Shown: in pieces, positions 27,866 to 37,844 of the stretch
Position numbering within the stretch: position 1 is the first letter of the stretch
Layout of the letters: each line of letters starts with the position of its first letter
From: Protonemura montana
Taxonomy: Eukaryota; Arthropoda; Insecta; Plecoptera; Nemouridae
DNA: 64,000 bases
Assembly (NCBI GenBank): GCA_947568835.1
Contig: OX387605.1
Coordinates: 19,844,418-19,908,417, forward strand
Direction of reading: 5' to 3'
The notes under the pieces: model-generated
What the model saw: only the letters and a program-made list of their open reading frames with translations
What the model was told of the DNA's origin: nothing
The model's database searches: none
Position numbers and translations under genes: made by a program

Positions 27866-28954
27866 CAGTGATGTATTCGTAAAATTTTTAGTGGGGGTAC
27901 GCAAAAATGACCCATTTTTTTGTGTCGGTGGGGGGGGGGGGGGGGGGGGGGGGGGGAGGAGGAGACCCAAGGCGAATGCACCGAAAGAGTGGAAATAGGG
28001 GGCTTCGGGCGCAGCTCCAAGTGAATTTTTATTCTAAGGTTTCTTTTGGAGCCAATCTACGAGTTTACGATGAAATTGGGCTTGGAATGACATGGTCAGA
28101 ACTGCATTTTTAATTACGTAATGATTTTGAGAAAATTAAATTAATGCCGCCATCTCATGTCTACACCTTCCCACATTGTTGCAGTCTTGAAATTTGGTGG
28201 GGATTCGGGAATCTGGTAAAAGAAAGTCTAATCATTTTAATCGAATACTGGTTTAAATTTTTGTTGAAACTATCCATAGATACGCGCGTACTTTCGCGTT
28301 GAGGAGATTACATCAGTTTCCACAATGACTCTTTTTCATTGAACTCTTCTTCATTCGACGTTGGTGGTGTCTTCAACTTCTCCCAAACCAAATTTTGGTT
28401 TTTTAGGAGGGGCAAGGCCCGAAAGGGAATGCAAATCCACTTTCTTCCTCTTCTGTATCTTGAATTGAACTAACTCGTCCAGTGTGGCTCGTATGTGGCA
28501 ATTTGGTTATTGTTTGTATTTTTGTCTTTCCTGCGAATTCTTATTATTTGAAGCGGGCTTGCTTCTGAGAGCTTGCACCGCCGTGCGACGCCGCGAAAGC
28601 GGCTACCGACTTCCCTACGTGATAACAGTAATATGGTTCTAACTAACCCCTTTGTTGCAAGTCGCGACGCCGACATAGTTCCAGCCTACCTACTCTTAGT
28701 ACGTTCGCATACAGTGGCAATCTTGCTAGGTCTATTTTTAAGTAAGTGAATTATTAGGAATGAAACCCTTAACTGGGATATTTTCGGCTTTTAAAAAAAG
28801 AAGTGCAGGATATTCCGAATAATCATAATTTAATACTGCTTTCCCGTGCATTCACCTGCGTTCCCTCAAAAATTCAAAGTGGGGGTACGGCCAAAAATAA
28901 AATTAATAGTGGGTGGACTGCGTACACCCGCGTGCATTGACCAATACATCACTG
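27866..28954. mobile_element. Non-autonomous hAT transposon, 1089 bp, perfect 8-bp TSD
   Basis: Both termini start CAGTGATGTATT in inverted orientation, giving 12-bp perfect terminal inverted repeats; weaker similarity (agtgggggtacg) continues inside. The element is flanked on both sides by the direct repeat CCAAGGGG (27858-27865 and 28955-28962), the 8-bp target duplication typical of hAT insertions. No transposase frame is present, so it must be mobilised in trans. It contains a 27-nt poly(G) run at 27930-27956. The intact termini and flawless duplication argue for a fairly recent insertion. Confidence 0.92.
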
Positions 28955-29529
28955 CCAAGGGGACAATCTACGTAAAGTTCATGCCGAATGACGGTACAAC
29001 TCGAACGAGAGGATTCCTTCACAATCCATGCTTTTGAGAGGTTGATGAGCATGGCGAGTGAAGTTGCTCTACTGAAATTCATCCCTACATATTTTCTCCC
29101 AAAGAGAACTTTTTGTCTTATTAAGAAGAAGGACGTCGGATATAGGTTCATATTTAGGTTCATGATTAAGTTTAGTAAACTACCTGTCTTTAATGTTATT
29201 ATTATTTTTAGACACACCGCTCTCAAGTCGATCGGGCACTTCGGTTTCTTACCAACTAAGATTACTCGTAGCTAAAAATTAAAATTAAAACATCATCAGT
29301 TTTAACTGCAAGGTAATTTTATATTATAATCGATTTGGTAGGTTTCTATTGACCCACTGCAAATACGCAAATGTTTTCTAAGAAAGTCTTAATCAGGAAT
29401 ATCATTGCGTTCATTGTTATTTTTCAATGTTTCGGATGGCTGTGCATTTAAATGAATCTAGTAAATAAACAAAACGATAATTTATGATTGATGTTAGACC
29501 CATGTCTACCTGATGTAACCTTAGCACTA

Positions 29530-29687
29530 GTTTTGACAACAACTATTTGAATTGGATTTTGAATGCTAAGTGAAGAACAACTAAATTTTCCAACGTTTCG
29601 TAACAGGTACAAGTTACGAAACGTTGGGAAATTTAGTTGTTCTTCACTTAGCATTCAAAACCCAGTTCAAAGAGTTTTTGTCAAAAC
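29530..29687. mobile_element. Hairpin (foldback) element, 75-bp arms, 8-nt loop
   Basis: Arms 29530-29604 and 29613-29687 are inverted copies; the inner 45 bp or so is almost perfect (one short mismatch in the TTTTCC/GGGAAA zone), the outer 30 bp has a few mismatches. The loop is AGGTACAA. The outer sequence (TTTTGAATGCTAAGTGAAG...) recurs at 46680-46731, so this is a repeat family. No coding capacity; a transcript would form a long stem suitable for small-RNA processing, which is inference. Confidence 0.85.
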
Positions 29688-30789
29688 GATACTTTTGTCG
29701 AGAGAATTAATTATTGTCGATAAATTGCCTCACGTGTTTAGTAATAAATCTTAATCAGAGTGACACTGATTCTTCGGAAAACGATCTAACCAAGGTCTTC
29801 TAAACTTCTCAATTTTGAAGCACTTAAATCAGATTCGGTTCTTAATTACACGATTCGATTCCACGTTCGATTTCGTATAAGAATAAACCATAAGAAAAAT
29901 TCCAATAGACGCAGGTAAGGTGCCGGATTTTCAGCACAGCCTTGAAAAGTGCCAAAGTTATGGTTAATTTTTTATTTGGTATTTGATAGTGGTTTTCCAA
30001 TTATTTTAAAAATGAACTTCCACTTACCGTCAAGACAAATGGATTCAACCGTGTCACAGTATGGACCGTGAAACGGATTTAAAACGCGCGGTTGTTTTCG
30101 ATTCGGCCGCTTGGATCATGAAGCGAGTAAGTACACCATAGTTACCGACCGATCACTGATTTACCGACATTTGATCAATTGCTCAATTACTACTCGATGT
30201 CCAAACAGAGTTCGCTGTCGACATGCCGTACACACTATAAGGTCCCGTTCAAACATACTTGGTTAAAGACTAGACCCTGGGTGTAGCTTCTTGAAGTATC
30301 GCAGAGAGACCGGTCATCCCGGTTGGTCGAACTGCGACGGGTACGGATCTTCGCGTTTGACCCTGACATCCGTAATGGAAGGCTGAGTGCGGTATGCACC
30401 TCTGTTGGTGTGGGTAGCCGAAGCGTAGCTCGTAGGGCGATTTTTTGAAGGTGCTGGGGGATGTTCGGTGGTGGTGGTGGTGGTGTAGGCTGTCTACGCT
30501 AAAGTAAACTGTAGAAGTTGTTGGATTTGGATTTGTGCGATTGGTTACTGTCACTACATAAGGCACTGTTCCTATCTATGACAGATCGTATAACGCCCCC
30601 GGCGGTACGCGGCACCTAGAGGCAAATTTTGAACTGTACCGCAAGGCTTATAAAGTTTGAATAATGGTGTTGGCAAGGCGGACAGCTTCATCTCTCGGCC
30701 TCGCAGACCTTATAGAGCTTTGCAGACATATGTAGATATATAACTTGATTGGCTAAGATATATCAAAGTAACATCGACATCGAAAATGT

Positions 30790-31170
30790 ACAAGTCCAGA
30801 GTATAGTTCCAATTTCCGCCAACAGGTGACGCTAATGTCGGTTTTGTACTTAACACTAAGTCCCGTTTCTCTATACTTGTTGCTAGACTTAGGAGCTGCA
30901 CACGGGGTATAGGTGGGGTTTGGGGTCGTGGGAACGGCCCGCAAAATTGGCGGGCGCGACTGGCGCGAAGCGCCAGGAGCGCCCGGCAATTTTGCTAGTG
31001 TCTTAACCGTACGCCCAAAAAATGTGTAAAAGTCGACTCGGCGAACAGATTTCGAAGACTCGATAGACAGAGCCTTCAGAGCTTTCTAAAAAGCCGCACG
31101 GGATTCGATCGCGGTACCTTACGAATTCGGATTGAGTACGCTAACCAGACGACCAACCGAGCTTGTGCAC
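30790..31170 (-). mobile_element. tRNA-derived SINE-like unit, left inner arm
   Basis: Read on the minus strand, a tRNA-like head (CTGGTTAGCGTAC A-box-like; GCGATCGAATCCCGTGC B-box-like) is followed by a body with cgtacgcccaaaaaatgtg, a GC-rich hairpin around GCGCCAGGAGCGCC, then ccccgtgtgcagctcc and gaaacgggacttagtgtta. The same order occurs on the plus strand at 31290-31690. Head-to-head orientation with about 120 bp between heads. Confidence 0.7.
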
Positions 31171-31289
31171 GTATCAAGTTATATTGTACATATTATGATA
31201 CACCTGGTTGCTAATCTAGGCACTTTATATACTGTCATCTCCATTCGCCTTCATACCTCATTAATTCATATGTCCAAAATAATCTGCGC

Positions 31290-31690
31290 TAGTGTGCAAG
31301 CTTGGTTAGCCGTTTGGTTCGCGTACACAATCCGTATTCCTGAGGTACCGCGATCGAATCCCGTGCAGGTTTTTTAGAATGCTCTGCATGCTATGATATT
31401 TCTGTCACTCTTCGAAGTTGATCGCATCTTCTAGATCCGCGGAGTCGATTTTTACACATTTTTTGGGCGTACGGTTAAGACACTAGCAAAATTGCCGGGC
31501 GCTCCTGGCGCTTCGCGCCAGTCGCGCCCGCCAATTTTGCGGGCCGTTCCCACGACCCCAAACCCCACCTATACCCCGTGTGCAGCTCCTAAGTCTAGCA
31601 ACAAGTATAGAGAAACGGGACTTAGTGTTAAGCACAAAACCGACGCTACCGCCACCTGTTGTCAGAAATCGCAACTACACCTTGGACTTA
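31290..31690 (+). mobile_element. tRNA-derived SINE-like unit, right inner arm
   Basis: Plus-strand partner of 30790-31170. Head: TTGGTTAGCCGTTTGG, then GATCGAATCCCGTGC (B box). The body hairpin (gcgctcctggcgcttcgcgcc) and the 3' part are near-identical to the left arm, including a frame that translates to MPGAPGASRQSRPPILRA on both strands; this frame is a by-product of the inverted repeat, not evidence of a gene. Confidence 0.7.
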
Positions 31691-31774
31691 ATAAAAAGTC
31701 TGAGATATGTTCCATTATGCTCTCGTTCGATTATTTGATGCCTCGGAGACTTGCGGTCAAAGCTGACAAAAGCT

Positions 31775-31849
31775 CCTTGGCCGGGAACCGAACCCATCAC
31801 CCTCACCGCACGAAGCAAGCACGCGAACCACAGAGCTATCCTCGACAGG
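31775..31849 (-). repeat. tRNA-like module (degenerate, SINE head)
   Basis: On the minus strand GGATAGCTCTGTGGTTCG resembles an A box and GGGTTCGGTTCCCGG a T arm/B box. It does not fold into a complete cloverleaf, so I call it a tRNA-like promoter module and not a tRNA gene. Confidence 0.45.
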
Positions 31850-32914
31850 TTAGTAATACGGAATATAAACAACTAAATACTAACGATAGGATTTTCTATG
31901 CCTACTCGCGTTTTGGTTTAGCTATGCATTTAATACCAAAAAATTAAATTTGTCGCGTTGTTTCGTGATTGAGTTGTTACACCAAGAAGTTCCGATGCGT
32001 GATCGATACGATCCGACACCCACGCCATGCGGTGCTAGGGTTCTCGGCCACTCCAAAAAACGGGGTTCAACCACTTGCCACAATCAAACGCGAAAGGCAA
32101 GCACTGGTGGTTCGCCCGTTGATCTCTGTTGCAGTCGGATGGATTCCCTTTGTCTTGTCTTTCACTAAGTATGTACGAACACGCAGTCGAGCTAAGTCAG
32201 GTAAGGCTTGGTAAGTAAATAGGCAACGAACTCTGTTGGATATCAACTGTACATGATCAATTAAAATGTCGATAAGTCACTTCCATAGGTCGGTAAATCG
32301 TAAGCCTACTCCTAGCAAGGCTGTTGCAGGTATTACACATGCAATTTATATTTTCAAAAACTGCGCTGCTGCTGAGTTGGACTTGTGTTCAAGTGTTTAA
32401 GCTGCCCGAAGCGAGTTCTTTGAGGTCCGCGTTCAATACCCGTCCGCGCAACGTTTTTTCTGTTTTAAACATCAGTACGTCTAAAGATTTCAACGTCATT
32501 GGATGTTTCTAAGAAATGTGGCATACATCAATATTAAGTAGTTTCGAAATTGTAAACATAATAATCAGACGTCAAGAGACTATACATGGAATGAAAGTGA
32601 GTTTTTATTTTCATTCACTCTTGTGATCCCGTTTGAAATGTGTCAAAATCTTTCATTGCCAGACACTTTTAGATAACGTTCTATATTAAAACCCAATTGA
32701 ATCGCCGTGTGAGTGTCACATTTAGTTATGCTCCCAAATAGTGTACAAATAAAAACCATTTTCGGCCGATTTTAGTCGATTTACACAATTTCTATACGGG
32801 GTATAAATTCGCATGTGCAAAGTGCAACATACCGAAAACCCCTCAACCCCACAACTAATGTGACATGAAAATGATATCACGCAAACAACGGCTTTTAAAT
32901 CGGGTTAATTAATT

Positions 32915-32934
32915 CCCCCCCCCCCCCCCCCCCC
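32915..32934 (+). repeat. Poly(C) tract, 20 nt
   Basis: Twenty C in a row, directly before the left edge of P450 duplication unit A. The corresponding position in unit B (around 37945) has only CCCCCGCTCACCCC. Confidence 0.9.
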
Positions 32935-33205
32935 ACGCACCCACCCACCCGGCCGACCCAAATAAATTGCTTCCACAACTCATTGTCAGTTTTCCCCTAG
33001 ACATCTATCAATCACGTTCTTGGTCTCCTTTTCTGAAATTAAATGATATAAACTTTTCTTGGTGTTCTTTCTTTGGAAAGGCTCTTAATTTTCCATACAA
33101 TTTCACTCTTTCCTTCTCTGAGAATACTCGCCTAATTGGAATGCTAGGATAATCCTAGCATCCGTAAACAATACTTTTTTGTTTAATCCAAAAATTAACT
33201 AGCCG

Positions 33206-33220
33206 CCCCCCCCCCCCCCC
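33206..33220 (+). repeat. Poly(C) tract, 15 nt
   Basis: Lies in a unit A-specific insertion that ends with CGCACGCCACTG at 33317, a possible hAT-type terminus. Unit B lacks it. Confidence 0.9.
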
Positions 33221-33396
33221 GCACCAATTTTGTTTACATCTCAGCCCAGTAGTCTTCGTTGTCAAAAGGTTTGCCTGAGACCGCCTACTTACCAGAAAAA
33301 CTCACCGCACGCCACTGGATTGCATCAGATTACGTATCTAGAGTGAAGCGCCGGAGTTGCCTGATAAACTTCAAATTGATACGGTCAGGGTCGAGA

Positions 33397-33401
33397 TCAG
33401 T
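33397..33401 (+). promoter_or_regulatory. Initiator (TCAGT) of P450 gene A
   Basis: TCAGT in the context GAGATCAGTA is the arthropod initiator consensus and is conserved at the same place in gene B (38467). A TGATAAAC sits about 35 bp upstream in both. A leader exon would run to 33459 (AAAAAG|gtgagt), and a 5' UTR intron (33460-34145) ends one base before the ATG. Confidence 0.55.
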
Positions 33402-33709
33402 AGAGTTTTAAGTGCAGCTAAGTGACTGCTAATTTTATTCGCTCTAAGCAAGGAAAAAGGTGAGTGTTATGTGTAATTCTTAACGAATCCTTCCATACAA
33501 GTTTGGAAATCGCGTACTACGCGTACGTGCTAACCGAAAAGAGGGCAATAGCAAATGAGGAATGTGAACTCCAGATGAATACTAATGTTTGATCTCAATT
33601 ATTGGCAATTTCGCGTTGTAGCTCTCTTTGTTATGAATTGTGATCAAATAAAAACTAAAACTATGGTGTATTTAAATCCGGGGACTTAAATTAAGGAACG
33701 GGTAGGGGT

Positions 33710-34115
33710 CAAGACATGGAAGGACATCAGAGATAGATTCGAAACATCTCATTCCTCATACTATCATAAAAAGAAAAGTTTTGGAAGGCGGATAAAGAAT
33801 AGAAACACATTGGTGGATAGAGGAATTGATGAGTGGAACGGGTTACCTCAGGAAGTATTTGACAGCTGGCCATCAATTTAACTGTTAAGGACAAGAGTGT
33901 TAGAAATAATTTAGACTCTAGGATAATATTTCGATTCAAACAAAGATTAAGTTAAATGAGAACTAACAAAATAGAGAGTGTTAAAAATATTTTGTAAAAT
34001 GTTTAGCTAAAATAGTTGATATGTTAATATAAGTTGTCTAACTTTAAGATTATTGCAATGTGCTATGTGCCACGGAATTTGTAACCAAAAAATGCATAGC
34101 ATAAATTTGACTTAC
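33710..34115 (+). mobile_element. LINE retrotransposon 3'-end fragment in the 5' UTR intron of P450 gene A
   Basis: A frame at 33715-33880 contains RNTLVDRGIDEWNGLPQEV, the C-terminal signature of CR1/Jockey-like LINE ORF2 proteins (…W-N-x-L-P-x-x-V…). It is followed by AT-rich 3' UTR-like sequence. Comparison with gene B shows about 400 bp present only here, between 'ggaacggg' and 'acttgtgtccattt', so it inserted after the duplication or was lost from B. Heavily 5'-truncated. Confidence 0.7.
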
Positions 34116-34146
34116 ATAACATTACACACTTGTGTCCATTTCTAGG

Positions 34147-36161
34147 ATGATTCCTGTGTGGGTACTCGTCTCCGTCGGACTTATCGTCTTCGCGTATTTG
34201 TGGGGAACATCGACCCACAAACATTTCGAAAAACTCAACGTGCCCTTTGACAAGCCGATCGCATTTTTGGGAAGCATGGGTCCATTTGTTTTTAAAAAAA
34301 AATCGTTTGTCGATTTGATGGGCGACATCTACGACGCTCACAAAGGAAGCGGCCTGATTGGTTACTTTCGCGCCAGAAAGCCAACAATCCTGATGTGTGA
34401 TCCTGAATTGATCAAGATAGTCACAGTCAAAGAGTTTGATCATTTCACCGACCACTTTGCTCCGCTTGGTGAAGATGACGACCCTTTGTTTGGGAAAATG
34501 CTGTTTGCAATGAAGGGTATGCGTTCATTAATTATATGGCATTTATAATTGATCTTGCCAGACATGTGTAAGATTTTAAGTGTCGCAAATGAGGCATGTC
34601 TTAGATCTAATCGCAATAACGTTATCTCTAATTCAAATCACAGGTGACAGATGGAGACAGATGCGGAACACACTAAGTCCGGCGTACACATCCAGTAAAA
34701 TGAAAAATATGTTTAGCATGATAGCATATTGTGGAAAACAACTCGGGGATTACCTTGAGAATAAATGTCGAGGTAGGTGTTGAGGGGTGTCGGAAAGAGA
34801 CCGCAATTCTGAAGTTAAGAGCATAAACGTTGAAATTTCCTCCAACTCTGCTCTAGATAACGGAGGCATCTTCACGGTCGAGATGAAAGACTTGTACACG
34901 CGATTTGCAAATGACGTGATTGCTACATCTGCGTTCGGAATTCAGTGCGACTCTCTGAAGGAACCGGAAAACCAATTCTATTTGATTGGCAAGCGTGCTG
35001 TTAATTTTAGCGGCATTCAGATATTAAAAATAACTGGATTCCGCTTGTTTGCAAGCGTAATGAGGGTAAGAAAATTAGCAACTATCCGATTGAAAAATTT
35101 GTACAATTATTTAACAAATGTCTAAATTTGTCTTTAGTTCTTGAACATAAAACTGATGCCAAAACATGTCAATGATTTTTTCCAAAATCTCGTAAGAGAT
35201 ACGATTTCTGAACGGGAAGAGAAAAATATTTATCGACCTGATATGATCCAATTGCTGATGGAAGCACGGAAAGGGTCTCTCACATATGATAAATCCGACG
35301 AGGCTACCGACGCAGTTAAACTACACTCCAAGAAATTTGGTAAAATACCTCAGACTTCGACCTGAAGAATACAAAAACACTGTTAACATTGAAATCAATC
35401 CACATTTTTAATGATTAACAGATTTCACGGACGAGGATATCACAGCCCAGGCGTTCGTCTTCTTCCTGGCAGGATTCGACACATCCTCTACGAACCTCTG
35501 CTTCATCAGCCACCTCCTGGCCACTCATCCTGATATACTTCGGCGGGTACAGGAAGAAATAGACAGCATCCTCAAGGAGGATAATGGAAAGCTGACTTAC
35601 GAAAGCTTGCAAAGAATGAAGTACACTGACATGGTCATCAGTGAAACTCTAAGACTTTGGCCTCCCTCTGTCACCGTAGATCGAGTCTGCGTGAAGCCGT
35701 ACATTATTCCTGCCACAGACACCAATCCTAGTTATCGAATGGAGATCGGAGATTCCATTACCATTCCTATCGTCGCCATCCAAAGAGATCCTGATCATTT
35801 TGAAGATCCGCTCATGTTTAATCCCGATAGATTCAGCGAAGACAATAAACATACAATCAAACCCTACACTTATCTTCCTTTCGGAGCTGGACCACGCGTG
35901 TGCATTGGCAAGTCACTAAAGATTACACGTTCTTGATAAGTATTTAACTATGTTTATTTAACAATCTTAAACTTGTGTTTATTTACAGGTATGAGGTTCG
36001 CGTTGATGGAGACGAAGGTAGCACTAGTCAACATCTTATCTCGGTTTGACTTGAAAGTAGTGGCGAAGACCTCTGTGCCCTTGGTACTAGGGAAGAAAAC
36101 TCCGTTGTTGACCGTGGAGGGAGGCTTCTGGTTGGGAATTACACCTAGGACGAAAACTTGA
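34147..36161 (+). CDS. Cytochrome P450 gene A, CYP3 clan (CYP9-like), 6 exons, 536 aa
   Basis: Microsomal haem monooxygenase; family members oxidise xenobiotics and endogenous lipids with electrons from P450 reductase. Exons: 34147-34516, 34644-34772, 34815-35065, 35138-35339, 35422-35907, 35989-36161, 536 aa. Visible motifs: N-terminal signal-anchor (VWVLVSVGLIVFAYLW), helix C RWRQMR, I-helix AGFDTSS, K-helix ETLR, PDRF, and haem loop PFGAGPRVCIG with the Cys ligand. Two splice oddities are shared with gene B: intron 5 begins with GC (ATTG|gcaagt), and a 42-nt intron (34773-34814) must be removed because reading through it meets TGA at 34781. If that intron is not spliced, the gene makes a truncated protein. 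Subfamily assignment needs comparison. Confidence 0.88.
34773..34814 (+). other. Apparent 42-nt intron in P450 gene A
   Basis: It starts gtaggt and ends ctgaag, is a multiple of three, keeps phase 1 on both sides, and contains an in-frame TGA (34781-34783). Every other intron in this gene is at least 72 nt. The identical 42 nt occurs at 39691-39732 in gene B. Confidence 0.6.
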
Positions 36162-36612
36162 GTCTGGTTATCCGTATACAACACGATATGGTAACCTTTG
36201 ACCGTTGACGGAACAAGACTAGACCCTAACATAGTTGTTTCCCTTTTGAAAATATATATTTTAGAGAGTTTTGTTAGAAATGCAGATCAGTTTTGTTAAA
36301 ATTTGCCTGTGACCTCGAGTTAGTTGGTTAACCACAAAAATATAACAATATCGAAAAAAAAACGTACATGAAACTTGAATTAAAACACGTGAAACAACAT
36401 TGCTACTTGTACGTTTATTTGTTTATCTAGAATTACTTTACTTATGTGCCGATAATGCATCAATTTTGTGAATAATTTAATACTACTAACTACGGTAGAT
36501 ACAACTGGTACAACCCTGGAGGAATTTGCAGAATTCTGGCCAACTCTATTATATTGGGTCCAGACTGGACTGGCCTCTACTCATTAGTGACCCAGAAATC
36601 GGTAAAGATTTC

Positions 36613-36636
36613 GGGGGGGTGGGGGGGGGGGGGGGA
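36613..36636 (+). repeat. Poly(G) tract (G7 T G16)
   Basis: Downstream of P450 gene A; the homologous position in unit B (41633-41652) also carries a poly(G) run, of different length, so the tract predates the duplication and is unstable. Confidence 0.9.
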
Positions 36637-36892
36637 TAATTTACGGTAACTTTTGCGTAGAAATCTATTCGTTTGAGCATTGGGACCTGGGCCTCGGTAA
36701 TTGTAGGAGGACGTAAATTCCATATAATTTAGTAACTCAATTCTTTTAAGTGCACTCCTTCAAACCCCTTTAAAGACTCAATAAAGACCCCAATAAAGAC
36801 CCCCAATAAAGGCCCCTCAATAAAGACTTAATATATTTAATAAAGAACCACCTACACTATTGATGCTAGTTCCTAATCATTACTTTGAAGTA

Positions 36893-36894
<2 letters not shown>

Positions 36895-36939
<45 letters not shown>
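36895..36939 (+). repeat. (TTA)n microsatellite
   Basis: About 15 perfect trinucleotides. In unit B the same position has only a few units, so this is a hypervariable site within the duplicated segment. Confidence 0.9.
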
Positions 36940-36940
<1 letters not shown>

Positions 36941-37519
36941 AACCACTTCTATACCATTAGGTACCATTATACAATGGTAGGAAGCTTCAGGTCTTTAATA
37001 AAATGAACTGGCAGTGCACTTGCTGGGTACGCAGCTGCCGTGTGTGAAGTGAGTGATAAGAGTGATGTGATTAATTTGAGCTGATATCAGCAATTTCAGT
37101 ACCTAAGAAAAGATCTTATCGAGGGTTACTCTGCAGAAAAATGTTTACTTTCTTTCTTAGTTTTAAGGCTTGGACTCAATGTCCAGGTTCAATCTCACCC
37201 AAATCCAAATCCAACTCCTATACTGCTTAATTTGGACCCCCTTTTGCTTGCTTCAAGGTCAAGACTCTATGTCCATATTAGTGTGAGATTAGTGTATTGA
37301 GTGACAAGAATTGCCGTAGTGATATTGATCCCTGGGAAAACGATCTAATTGAGGTGTACGCCCAAAAAATTAAAATAATAATGCTCAAAAAATGTACAAA
37401 AATAGATTCGCAACTGTGTTTTCTCGAGATGTTTTGAATATTTAAATACGAAGAAAGTGTCATGTTGCATTTGACTTAAAATTCCGCAATTCCTCGTTCA
37501 ATTTCGAATAAGAATCAAC

Positions 37520-37744
37520 CGGGACCCAATCTATAATGGCAGAAAACTTTTTAATGCTCTACCAAGGTCAATCAAAGAACTACCACATACCAAAATAAAA
37601 ATTGTATTAAAGACATACCTAATCAATAACTGTTTTTATTCTGTCGATGAATTTTACAATTGTTAAATGTGCCAATATGTAAAATTAAAATTGTATCACT
37701 TGAATGTCATATAACAATATGTAATTGTTCCTAATGACAATAAA

Positions 37745-37775
<31 letters not shown>

Positions 37776-37776
37776 G
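37520..37776 (+). mobile_element. LINE 3'-end fragment with (ATT)n tail
   Basis: The frame ending at TAA 37664-37666 includes KLFNALPRSIKELP and ending FYSVDEFYN, characteristic of the last residues of Jockey-superfamily LINE ORF2. A short 3' UTR follows and ends in an (ATT)n tail at 37747-37775. A different family from the fragment at 33710. It lies between the two P450 duplication units. Confidence 0.75.
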
Positions 37777-37844
37777 AAACTTTGCCAAAATTTGCGCAAA
37801 TTGGCTATAATTATCATAGACACCCTTTTGTGTGTAAGTTTTCC

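Larger units (their letters stand above)
30141..32308. repeat. 2.1-kb imperfect palindrome (two inverted ~1-kb arms)
   Basis: The left edge (ttaccgacc ... cgacatttgatc ... cagagttcg, 30141-30217) is matched in inverted orientation at 32230-32308. Further in, acatacttggttaaagac matches inverted acatacttagtgaaagac near 32170. The central 380-bp arms are highly similar (see 30790 and 31290). All pairs share a symmetry centre near 31.23 kb, so the entire block is one palindrome with diverged outer and well-kept inner arms. It contains several tRNA-like pol III modules and no intact protein-coding gene. Confidence 0.75.
32935..36990 (+). repeat. Segmental duplication unit A (carries P450 gene A)
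   Basis: Collinear with 37945-42000. Shared markers outside the gene include cggccgaccca, ctatcaatcacgttcttg, gaatgctaggataatc, the 5' UTR exon, gtgacctcgagttagttgg, attcgtttgagcattggg and ctacactattgatgctag. Flanks have diverged and acquired unit-specific insertions, while the gene body stays nearly identical. The offset is about 5.0 kb upstream and 4.92 kb at the gene. Confidence 0.9.

Noticed and set aside
30270..30566. 98-codon minus-strand frame with a His-rich stretch
   Set aside because: Lies in the outer arm of the palindrome, His run comes from a GGT repeat, and the inverted partner arm has no matching frame.
31492..31947. 151-codon frame (MPGAPGASRQ...) also present on the minus strand at 30753-30989
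   Set aside because: The duplicate translation is a consequence of the inverted SINE-like arms; no start context or family similarity.
33304..33317. Complete hAT element ending at 33317 (CGCACGCCACTG)
   Set aside because: The terminus looks right, but I could not find a matching inverted end or target duplication upstream, so the extent is unknown.
34781..34783. Selenocysteine (UGA) reading in the P450s
   Set aside because: P450s are not selenoproteins, no SECIS-like element was recognised, and a phase-fitting GT..AG interval removes the codon.
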